This document shows positions 56,001-64,000 of a stretch of 64,000 bases of DNA, piece by piece. The DNA is from Bombyx mori (Eukaryota > Arthropoda > Insecta > Lepidoptera > Bombycidae). How positions within the stretch are numbered: the first letter of the stretch is position 1; each line of letters starts with the position of its first letter. The translations under genes and the position numbers were made by a program. The notes under the pieces are model-generated. The model searched no databases. It worked only from the letters and a program-made list of their open reading frames with translations, and had not been told where the DNA came from. The stretch spans positions 4,218,501-4,282,500 of the forward strand of contig NC_085128.1 in the NCBI RefSeq assembly GCF_030269925.1, written 5' to 3'.

Positions 56001-56799
56001 TTAAAGGCAGTGATAATGATACCTTTTGTTGAAAATTCAAACTGGAAAGAATAAGTACATTGCGGTAGCAATAGGCAGGATGGTAGATACTCCCGTGTGG
56101 ATCATAATAGGTATTTTCGCTAGTAAATGCAAGTTGGCGATCTCTTCCGAGGTCAACAAATTTGGATGGTAACGACAAAGGTAAGATCTTCCACCGAGCG
56201 AGCAAAATCGCTCATCTTGAAATTGTCGTTAGCGAGATTTAGGTATCTGTCAAATATCTTCTTTTCTATCATAACAACCGTCATACAATTTTACGATTTT
56301 TGGTTTAAAATCAAAATAATATAAGCAGAATAAAAATCAATATAAAAAAAAATAACAAAACAAACTTTATGTGTACAAAATATATTAAACAAATAAATAA
56401 ATTGTGGCGGTAACCATCACAGAACACAAGATATTTGACAGATACCTGAATCTCGCTTACGACATTTTCAAGATAAGCTTGCATATTTACATGTTCCGAA
56501 CAACCACATTCAGACGTCGGTCTACCGAGCAAATATCACCCGCTCAACGGAAGATCTTCCCTTTGTCCGTCTAAGCCTTCCCAAACATATAAATAAATAA
56601 AAAAAGCAAACTCTGCTGTTAAGGTATTTGTACTAACGTCTTCGAGAGGTTGTAACTCGGTGTTAATTTTCTCCAGCTGCGCCCTCAGTTCCCTCTCCTT
56701 CCTTATCTGGTGCTCCCTCACGTTCAGAGCCTCGTACAGTTGATTCACCAAATTCCTGACGTCACTCAACTGAGTAACCTCTTCCATGCTTAGACGCTC
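52846..56799 (-). CDS. MCU: Mitochondrial calcium uniporter pore subunit, four 3' exons (5' part outside)
   Basis: Exons in transcript order are 56799-56638, 55257-55054, 54147-54040 and 53004-52846. All boundaries are phase 0, giving 210 residues ending in TAA. MCU forms the tetrameric Ca2+ channel of the inner mitochondrial membrane, regulated by MICU proteins and EMRE. The visible part begins in coiled coil 1 ([29 protein letters not shown]). TM1 follows (about residues 68-90 of this fragment), then the selectivity-filter loop WDIMEP, TM2 ([20 protein letters not shown]) and coiled coil 2 ([20 protein letters not shown]). The filter Asp and Glu are both present. The mitochondrial presequence and N-terminal domain are absent and must lie at higher coordinates. 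Nothing recognisable was found up to 64000. Confidence 0.93.
53119..53405 (+). mobile_element. Helitron-like element (family A) in MCU intron
   Basis: From TCTATATGTATAAAAATG to GGGTCAGTTAGT. It lies between the last two MCU exons, antisense to the gene. Confidence 0.65.
53793..54020 (+). repeat. Degenerate AAGTGTAATCA repeats in MCU intron
   Basis: TTCAAGTGTAATCA, ATAAGTATAATCAGATGTG, TTGAAGTGTAATCAGATGTG and TTGAAGTGTAATCAAG recur at irregular spacing. Confidence 0.55.
54040..54147 (-). CDS. MCU: MCU exon: post-TM2 matrix segment
   Basis: The acceptor is CTTTCTTTCAG and the donor CAG|GTTAGT. The 36 codons contain [20 protein letters not shown] and NQYNNLKDQ, matching the conserved D-R-Q segment after TM2. 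Confidence 0.93.
54392..54638 (-). mobile_element. BMC1-type LINE 3' module
   Basis: TTTTTGTATTGCTTAGTTGGC to GTGCGGACTCACAAAAC. It is sense relative to MCU. Confidence 0.75.
55054..55257 (-). CDS. MCU: MCU exon: TM1, selectivity filter, TM2
   Basis: The acceptor is TTTATTTGCAG and the donor CAG|GTGCGT. The 68 codons contain [15 protein letters not shown] (TM1), [14 protein letters not shown] (the filter) and the second membrane helix. This is the most conserved block of the family. Confidence 0.95.
55319..55747 (-). mobile_element. tRNA-headed SINE/BMC1-type composite, full length
   Basis: TATTTTTTTTATTGCTTAGATG through the linker (TTATTCCTTCACCGTGGAAG) to TTCGAACATCGGTGC and AGGCCATGACGAC. 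It lies in the MCU intron between coiled coil 1 and TM1. Confidence 0.78.
56170..56567. repeat. Imperfect fold-back (inverted duplication) in MCU intron
   Basis: The left arm at 56170-56281 (AAAGGTAAGATCTTCCACCG...) is inverted at 56405-56567 (...GGAAGATCTTCCCTTTGTC). The left arm has an internal deletion. A third copy is at 28825-29010. Confidence 0.6.
56638..56799 (-). CDS. MCU: MCU exon: coiled coil 1
   Basis: On the minus strand the acceptor is TTTTCGTTTTCAG and the donor GAC|GTTAGT. Fifty-four codons run from [13 protein letters not shown] to TELQPLED. The Met in ERLSM is internal, because the acceptor and frame continue upstream. An inverted repeat lies immediately 3' in the following intron. 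Confidence 0.92.
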
Positions 56800-57144
56800 C
56801 TGAAAACGAAAACCGCTTTAATACTTTACATAGGGGCCGAAGCTATTTTCGAGTTTCTAAAGATAGATTTACGTGGTTTTAGTTCGACTCAATGAACGCG
56901 CGAAATTTACCCAAAAATATTTATTTCGTACAAGTTTCTCTTCAAGGACTCTCAATCTCAATCGTAAACTAGAATTTATGGATTAAAGAAATAAGTCCGC
57001 ATCAAAGTATTCGCCAAACAAGAGGAGACAGATATACCAGTAATGTTTATTAATATTATACCCAAAGCTTTCGTCATTTATGAATAAACAATTATGTAAG
57101 CATTGTTAATGTAATAGTAATTATACTTTTTCGGGTTAAGTAAA

Positions 57145-57320
57145 TTAAGAGAAAGAGAGAGAGAGAGTATTCTTTATTGTACACCAAAAAAACAAATAAA
57201 CAGTGCGATACATTAAAAACAAAAAGTACAATTGGCGGTCTTATCGCTAAAAGCGATCTCTTCCAGACAACCATCAGGTGGACAAGAATCATTTGGAAAC
57301 GAACTACGCGCGGTGTACCA
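57145..57320 (-). repeat. Lepidopteran LINE/SINE 3' fragment
   Basis: GAGAGAGAGAGAGTATTC, TTTATTGTACACC and TATCGCTAAAAGCGATCTC, blocks common in moth genomes. Confidence 0.5.
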
Positions 57321-57694
57321 TTCCAGTGAAATACATATACATATATGTACACATACATATACACATACATATCTCTGTAAATATACATAAAATTAATACA
57401 AAGTATTATAATATAATAATAATTATTAGAAATAAAAAATAAATAAATTAAGTTTAAATTTTGCTTCTTTACACATAAATAAGAATAAGCAATTTACATA
57501 TAAAAGATACTTAAAATACCTTTGAAACATATAAAATTTAAGTAGATACCAATTTCAGAAATCTACCTTATCACATATTAAATCGGTTGACTAGTATTTA
57601 AAAAATGTTAAGTGTAGGTTTCGAGTTTTAAATTTATATTCGTTAGTGAAATTAAGCTAATTTACCTAATTTTTTAAATGTTTCTTTTTTTTCA

Positions 57695-57885
57695 TTAACT
57701 GAGTAGATGAGCACGTGGTTGTAGGGGTCAAGAGTCATTGTAAGGTGAATGCCGGCAACCAACTTAAGACACGGATGAAAATTACATAACATTTTTTTTT
57801 TAAAACCGGACTACATGTTTGCTTCGAGACAGAAATTCTTAATATGGTGGTTGGTACCTGCACGTGCGGGCTCAGAAAAGGATCG
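57695..57885 (-). repeat. Very diverged BMC1-type copy
   Basis: GAGTAGATGAGCACGTGG, AAGACACGGATGAAAATTAC and GGTACCTGCACGTGCGGGC. Confidence 0.4.
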
Positions 57886-57899
57886 GTATTTGACCTACC

Positions 57900-58717
57900 T
57901 CTCAAATCTGACGGCAATAATTTTTCGTGAACAGAAGACACGTACAAAGTGCCGGATTAAATATATTCCATCAAATTACACTTTTAAAAAATATTTCGAC
58001 AGAAGAAAGCGGAATTGTCGTAACTTGAAAAAACCAACTTAACACCAGAGCGCTATGGTAAAAAGTGGTTTAGCTCAAAATGCAAGTTACGACATTTTCG
58101 CTTTCTCCCGTCAATTTAATTCCCTAATTTAAAGACGAAATAAACATCATACCCGTTATAGTTTCAATACAGATCTGCGGTTACATTCAAGACAGTTTGT
58201 TTACGGAAGAAGCCGCTCTTGTAATATGTAAGAGGGATACGCGGATTAACGTTGTAAATTAGAAATTGATGCTATAGTTGTTATGTCGGTAATAACGTAG
58301 TTACACGTAAATTACAGTTCGGAGATTGTGTCTGTGCTCTATATCTTAATCTTAATACGTTTTAGAATATGATGAATGAATAGTGAAGTGTTAGCAAATT
58401 GAGACTTTACATAATCCGTTATTCAAAAAACTATCTTGAAGACTATTAGAAAGCTATTAGACTATCTTGAAGGCCTAATGCATACACATTCTTCTGAGAA
58501 TGAATACCTTATGGTATTTGTTAGTATTTTCTTAAATATTGCCTTTGTAGACATATGAGCCACGTGATGTTAAGCAGTCACCGGTGCATATTGACTTCAG
58601 TATTATAACGGTATAACTAAGCCAGCTATATACCTATAGCATGATTTTTTACAGTATATATGACGTCGGAACAATCCATTTACTATATGTTTGAATAATT
58701 TGTATGTAATGTCACTT
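57900..58717. other. MCU intron or upstream, unassigned
   Basis: No N-terminal MCU exon was recognised. A short BMC1-like word (GCCACGTGATGTTAAGCAG) is near 58560. Confidence 0.4.
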
Positions 58718-59030
58718 TTTTTTTGAGCCTTTAGAGGCTATATCAGCGTAGCCTTAACTAGTAGGTGAGCTCACGGGGCTCAAACCTGATGACGTTGCTA
58801 ATTTTTTTTTATTGCCCTTGTAGGCAGACGAGCATACGGCCAACCTGATGGTGAGTGGTTACCGTCGTCCATTGACTTCAGTAATGCCAGGGGCAGAGCC
58901 AAGCTGTTGCCTACCGCTAACACGAACCCTAGCAAGAGCCGTGCTTCGCAGAATCTACCACCGGATCGGAAACGCGACCCACTGAGATCTGGCGAGAAAC
59001 TCATTGAACTGTGTCTGAGGGCTAATTTAC
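58718..59030 (+). mobile_element. Bm1 SINE split by an inserted LINE 3' end
   Basis: Bm1 blocks GAGGCTATATCAGCGTAGCC and GTGAGCTCACGGGGCTC precede 58800. ACACGAACCCTAGCAAGAG, ACCACCGGATCGGAAACGCG and GAGAAACTCATTG follow 58915. Confidence 0.8.
58801..58915 (-). mobile_element. LINE 3' end inserted in Bm1
   Basis: A T-tract, then ATTGCCCTTGTAGGCAGACG to GCCAAGCTGTTGCCTACC, flanked by GCTAA on both sides. It is the reverse of the 2414-2536 family. Confidence 0.78.
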
Positions 59031-59039
59031 GAACGACGA

Positions 59040-59265
59040 TCGGTGCTTGAGGTACCTAAAAGAATCGTTAGTGGATCGGGAGGATCCGAAATGACGTGTT
59101 TAGGGCGACGTCGACTGCTTCCCATTCTGTCCGCAGGATCGGGAATGTAGTTACCGGCGGCCACGATGAGAGGGTTCTCGTGTCGTGCCGCTTTATCGAA
59201 GTGGAATGTACTCATGACGCTTTCAAACCCACAGTATAAACCCGTATGAAAGGTTTTAATCAATT
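59040..59265 (-). repeat. GC-rich repeat with ORF remnant
   Basis: The minus frame has STFHFDKAARHENPLIVAAG and PDPADRMGSSRRRPKHV. It shares the GGATCGGAAGGATCCG block with 32815. Bm1-associated in both places. Confidence 0.4.
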
Positions 59266-59854
59266 AACAACCATAAATATAATGGTCGTTCTATATAATC
59301 TCAAACAGATACAAGATCTGAGCTGAGAGCTTGCATTAAGAGCAATATAATGAAACAAGCAAGCAGTCTGTTTGTTAACAATTAGGTATAAAGTTAATAC
59401 CTACCTAATTGTCAACTTCTCTTAGTTAAATCATTCTGTCTGAAATTTATAACAATCGCTAAAGTAACAAGGTTACGTAAAATATCTTGTTTTCTTTCCA
59501 CACTATCGTTCTATAGCTCGATTATGTAGATTCCCTGTAGCTGCCCATAAGATAATAATATCGTATAATGTCTTCACGCAAATTCAGATAAAGTTATTCA
59601 GATTATGATTCCGTCTCATAAAAAAATCTGAAATAGAGAAAGCTCTTTTGGAAAAATGTTTTAATAAACTATTTGACCCATACAGAATGTAATATCTAAT
59701 CGTACCTTTAATCGACCTTGACCTCTAGCTATTCCTGGTTACTAATACCACATCATTCATTCTTCTAAATTATGAATACTCTCACCCGCTTTCCTATTAT
59801 GATTTAATAATAAAAAACGTTGCATCGCTCCGATATTGATGACTTCCATTAGAT

Positions 59855-60125
59855 GTCTGAAACGTGGTCGCTCAAATTACAAGATACCTGGAAAATCGAT
59901 GCCTTGAAGAGGTGGTGTTGGAGACGACTGCTGAAAATTCCGTGGACAGCGTTTCGGACCTCAAGGAACTTCGTATACAGAATAGTCATTCGTCGACTGT
60001 TCAACTACGAATTCTCAAGTTCTTTGGGTACATCTCCAGAAAGAAAGATTCCATGGAGAGACTTGTATAAAAGGCAGAAGACCTCGAGTTGGATACCCCA
60101 CGCTCTTTTCAGCGCCTCCTATTCG
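59855..60125 (+). pseudogene. RTE-like LINE C-terminal fragment
   Basis: One frame gives KIDALKRWCWRRLLKIPWTA. Another continues LKELRIQNSHSSTVQLRILK, then FFGYISRKKDSMERL. These are the RT C-terminal region split by a frameshift. Confidence 0.6.
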
Positions 60126-60129
60126 AAAA

Positions 60130-62090
60130 TATAATTATGATAATTGAACAATTACAGTATGTATAATAATCGCACAATTTTATTAGTTATTATACTTATT
60201 ATATCACATTATTGCATGAATAAACAAAATAACTTAAATCTAAACCCGCCATTTTTTCCTGCGATATAGTAGAACGCAAGTAAAATTCATTAATTCATTA
60301 ATTGACATCCGTAGCAAAAACTATACTTAAAATTAGAAAAAAAAAACTATTTGGCTCGAGGTCGAATTGTCATCTGCAATGTGGCCCGGCTATCAAAATA
60401 TTTACTCACCCCTGGTCTAATGCAACACATTATTAATATAGACTTTGCAGTGGGTATGAATATTTCATTCTGGTTTATGGCACTTTCAGAGTCATGGCTT
60501 TCGGGGTGGAGGTCCTATTAAGCGGAACGATATCATAAGGAATTTTAAAGCAAATTGTTATTTTCATAAATTATGACTTTATAAATGGGAAAGATGAAGA
60601 TGTCGCAAAACTTCGAAAACATTTAATAACAATTAAATGAGTATAGATAAAGAGATATACTATTACTCTTGTCTTATGCTACTTATTGAGATGCAACAAA
60701 AATTTAGAATGTTTTAATTTGATAATTTATTCTTACTCCTAACGAAGAATGTATATTTAACGACTTGGTCTCAAATACTAGAGCAGCACCCTTGGTCCTA
60801 GTACTCCTTATCGGTTGTCATCTTCTAATCTGCTATTACGGGTTGATAACAAGCCGCATATCTGCAGCTAATCCTCTTTAGGAATAGAAGGTTTTGTGTT
60901 AACAAAGAAGAGTAGACATTCAGATAGAGGGTTAACACGGAATAGTAATCAATATCTGAACCATAATAATAGTTAAGGTCGAACTCTCAATTGTAAATAG
61001 ACTGTTTCTCCCTTTAGACCAGAACGTACTAATTCCACTACCACTACTCACTATCTCTCACTACTAAATATGAGAGATAAATATATTATGTATGTTACAT
61101 CAGACATTAAGGTAATGCAATGAATTATAGTTTAAATAAATAGCTGCCTTATTCATATAATAGGATCAAAGAACAGATGATAAATGAAAAGCATCCATTA
61201 CTTCTGGCCGGTTTTGGTTCGGAATTAATTAATCTATAGTAGTCTGAAATTGCTAAATCATCCTTTTCATTTTTCAGATCATAACCTATATTATTATTAA
61301 ATTTTCAATACAAATAAGTACTTTTATTGGATTATTTACTATTTTATTATTTTTACTATTTTTTTACCAGGTACTATTTTTCCTATTTTATTATTTACTA
61401 TATAGTAATATACTATAGATAAGCATCTTATTTAATAGCTCGGTTTATCACGAAGAGGAACGAACAAGTACATTCATTAGTACTAGTAAAAACTCTTTCT
61501 CGAATAACGCCTAGACCAATCTGTAATTTGTTCAACAAATCCGAAGGGAAGACGAATTTATTAAATTCCTGTGATTTATTACGAGTGATTTACGATGGAT
61601 CGAAATTGGAATATTTAAATTAGGCCCGTCGCTTTTCCATTAACGCCGTCCCTTGACAATTACGGTAGTTTTTTTTACGTATCCAAATTTCTTTTCTTCT
61701 TCATTTTAATCGTAATCAAACTCGTAAATCGTAAATCGTAATCGTACTCGTAAATCGTACTCGTAAATTGTAATCGTAATCAAATCATTTTAATCGTAAT
61801 CACCAAGAAGTAAATAAAGTTCTCTTCGTCTTTCTCTCATTCTTCTCAGTCGTACGCACTGTCAGGAGAGTGATCGTGGTCATCATTTCGGGTGGCAGTG
61901 CGCTTCACCAGACGTCGCCATTCCTCGGAGGAGGAAAATCATGATATACCCACATAATGTTTCAAAAAAGATGTCTAAATGTTTTGTGTATGTCAGGCTG
62001 TCAACAAAGATAAGTTAAAGTTATTCGGTATAGAGGTAACTGAACATTGTTGAGAGTGATGCCCTGTATTATCTTGTTATTCTAGATACG
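60130..62090. other. AT-rich, unassigned
   Basis: Contains the AATCGTAATC array (listed). No exon was recognised. Confidence 0.45.
61700..61805 (+). repeat. Degenerate AATCGTAATC/ACTCGTA tandem array
   Basis: Many variants of AATCGTAATC and ACTCGTAAATC over about 100 bases. Confidence 0.7.
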
Positions 62091-62094
62091 GGGT

Positions 62095-62250
62095 TGTGGG
62101 GACACCCACTCTTAAATGGTTTAACGGAGCCCGTCAACGTCACCTTGAAACATGAGACTGAGGTCTCAATTGTTTAATTTTGTTGTATTGGAAATTGTAA
62201 TCAGGCACCTAGGGTGATACCTACTCGCACGGGCCTACAAAAATACCCTT
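62095..62250 (-). repeat. Very diverged BMC1-type copy
   Basis: CACCCACTCTTAAATGGTTT, GAAACATGAGACTGAGGTC and CTACTCGCACGGGCC. Confidence 0.4.
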
Positions 62251-62269
62251 TTTTTGGGTCAGGAGGAAA

Positions 62270-62610
62270 TCGCCAGACCAGGGATGGCGAGCGGGGTATG
62301 TCAGAATCGAACCGACTAAAACCTCCTGTCGCTCACAACCCACGTCCGAACCTCGCATGAGACAAAACTCATGAAAAGGCAAAGGAGAGAGAGTGAAGCG
62401 TTTAGTGTGGAGCACATCTCTCCCTTCACCCTCCTCCTCGGGACGCCGGACCGGCGGTCGTCGGCGCCACGACCACCAGCCCTCTCGGTCGGCAGGCGAT
62501 CCGGAGCCCGCCTAGATGGCGCCGGTTAGAGTGAGTTATCCTACGGACTACCCCGCTGGAGGTGAACCAGCGTGGGTCGAGGATAGCCGGCCTTCCATCA
62601 CCCGCATACA
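62270..62610 (-). repeat. GC-rich LINE-like repeat, inverted partner copy
   Basis: The reverse matches 49235-49640 (GAGGAGGAGGGTGAAGGG, GTCGTGGCGCCGACGACC). The T-arm-like hairpin is at 62300-62316 with one G-U pair. Confidence 0.55.
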
Positions 62611-62719
62611 AAATACCCTAGCACTCAGCAACTAGGAAAATTCATAATTTTATAACTTTTTATTTATTATAATAATACATGTAAATAATATAATAGAAAC
62701 TGCGGAAATGTAATACATG

Positions 62720-62940
62720 GTAATTCGGGCCCAAATTAGGATCCCCAGTATTATCGGAACTGGAAATTGATGCACATACAAGATATACGTTTAAATAGAT
62801 ACATGTGTAGATATTAAACACTCAGACAAAGAGCAAAGAAGTCATTGCCACCGGAATGTTTGACCGATGTAGGAATTGAACCTGCGATTTTCGGCTCATA
62901 AATCAGACGCACTAATTACTTCACCACGTTTAACACGTTA
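62720..62940 (-). mobile_element. tRNA-derived SINE
   Basis: On the minus strand, GTGGTGAAGTAATTAGTGC (A-box-like) and GCAGGTTCAATTCCTAC (B box) head a body with TCCAGTTCCGATAATACTG. It lacks tRNA acceptor pairing, so it is not a tRNA gene. Confidence 0.55.
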
Positions 62941-62944
62941 CGTG

Positions 62945-64000
62945 CTATCGTGTAAGGTCCTCGTAAACACGACAAAATTACGTGTTTATTCAAAAATAAA
63001 TGTCGTTAGATTTCGTGATAGCTCTTATTATTAGTAGCAATAAAATGAAATATTGATTGAGTTACGTTTGTTTTCAAGCCGTAAATACGGTAAATATAAG
63101 CTGTTAAGCAAACGACGAATGCATCTAATGCACGCAGAGTGCAATTAAAACTTCCAGTGAGACGGAAAAGTTAAGACTTAATGAGATCTGTCTCAGTCGG
63201 AATTCGAATTAGCTTTTCAGAAGGAATGGCCTTTTTGTTGATAAAATACATATATTCATTGCTTCTTTTCTTTATGTTTATTTTAGAAATAGTCTGATTT
63301 AGCTGCTGTGCACGCACGAACGCATCTTAATCACCAATCAATCTTTCAAAAAATACTTATTATCTGTAGTGATGTAATTTTAGACTGAAACAAATGAAAA
63401 ACAATATCTGACTGATGAAAATAATGGTTCTAGATAGTAGGCATGATTTCTGCGACAGTGACTAATGAATGATATGACGTTGGAGTTTAGACCATATCAA
63501 AGAACCTTGATATATCATTTCAAAGAACATCTATTGATTTACATCTGCTCAGCTTGAAGTGTAAGCTGATAATCTATCAATTAAGTAATTATAAGAGAAA
63601 TTGAAAACCAATCAGGCCGCACCCAACGTCAAAACTTCAAGGTTCTAAACAGATTGGTGGTAAATAATTTTTTCTTCGTTTTTGCATCTCTATGATGATT
63701 TTTCATAAAGCTATGCAGCACGCAATATTGTTTGGATACAATGTTGGACGAACACGGGTGTTCTCAAGCCGTTCAATAAACACGTAAACACTAACATAGT
63801 TGTTCCAATGTAATATCTTTCAGAATACACAAAGTTGTTTTGTTTATTGCAACATCGCGGCAAAGTACGTAATGACATTGTTGAATGAACACTGGAGATA
63901 TGTGTTATGTTCAAATGAGATTACCGTGAGTAAAATGTTGCATTCATATTTGAAAGGTCTTTATTCTAAAACGACGTGGCCTTTAGTCTCACGTGGACCA
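62945..64000. other. Right edge, unassigned
   Basis: AT-rich. No exon or repeat was recognised. Confidence 0.45.

Noticed and set aside
56536..56787. MCU start at the Met in ERLSMEE
   Set aside because: An acceptor precedes ERLS in frame, and the family needs a long N-terminal domain and presequence upstream.
57092..57388. 98-codon minus frame with YVYMYVYIYVY
   Set aside because: Low-complexity translation of TATACA repeats.
62850..62940. tRNA gene on the minus strand
   Set aside because: A and B boxes are present but no cloverleaf ends. Better explained as a SINE.
1..64000. CRISPR array, rRNA, prophage or bacterial operon
   Set aside because: No regularly spaced repeats or prokaryotic gene structure. 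Spliced genes and Bombyx repeats indicate insect nuclear DNA.

Overview
The window looks like nuclear DNA of a lepidopteran, almost certainly a Bombyx silkworm. It is AT-rich and intron-rich. It is crowded with copies of the Bombyx Bm1 SINE, a BMC1-type LINE 3' module (often fused to a tRNA-Arg-like SINE head), Helitron-like elements ending in CTAGT, and several non-LTR retrotransposon remnants. No prokaryotic features, CRISPR arrays or rRNA genes are seen.

Three host genes can be reconstructed by matching splice sites and phases. (1) About 8.2-24.8 kb, plus strand: the last five exons of an odorant-binding protein with the classic six-cysteine framework plus two extra cysteines. It resembles the conserved insect Obp73a type. 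The signal-peptide exon was not found. The 11.7-kb first visible intron holds most of the transposon load. (2) 37.7-44.5 kb, plus strand: a complete eight-exon cuticular protein of 500 residues with three diverged R&R/Chitin_bind_4-like units. It has a TATA box and poly(A) signal, and a likely alternative early end in exon 7. (3) 52.8-56.8 kb, minus strand: the four 3' exons of MCU, the mitochondrial calcium uniporter pore subunit, including the WDIMEP selectivity filter. Its N-terminal exons lie beyond 56.8 kb and were not found.

Layout: 1-8 kb is repeat-bearing DNA with no recognised gene. 8-25 kb is the OBP gene, with a three-layer nest at 14.5-17.4 kb (a Helitron-like element broken by an RTE-type LINE, whose TTA tail is broken by an R4/Dong-like fragment). 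25-37 kb is intergenic repeats and AT-rich DNA. 37.6-44.5 kb is the cuticular gene. 44.5-52.8 kb is intergenic and contains a 270-bp MITE and a near-perfect 52-nt hairpin. 52.8-56.8 kb is MCU. 57-64 kb is repeats and AT-rich sequence, either MCU intron or upstream region.

The three genes are functionally unrelated neighbours (chemosensory/extracellular, cuticle, mitochondrion). Nothing suggests co-regulation. The most notable structures are the nested retrotransposon with a 13-bp target duplication, the OBP with a 36-nt microexon, the two possible ends of the cuticular gene, and several inverted-repeat structures.
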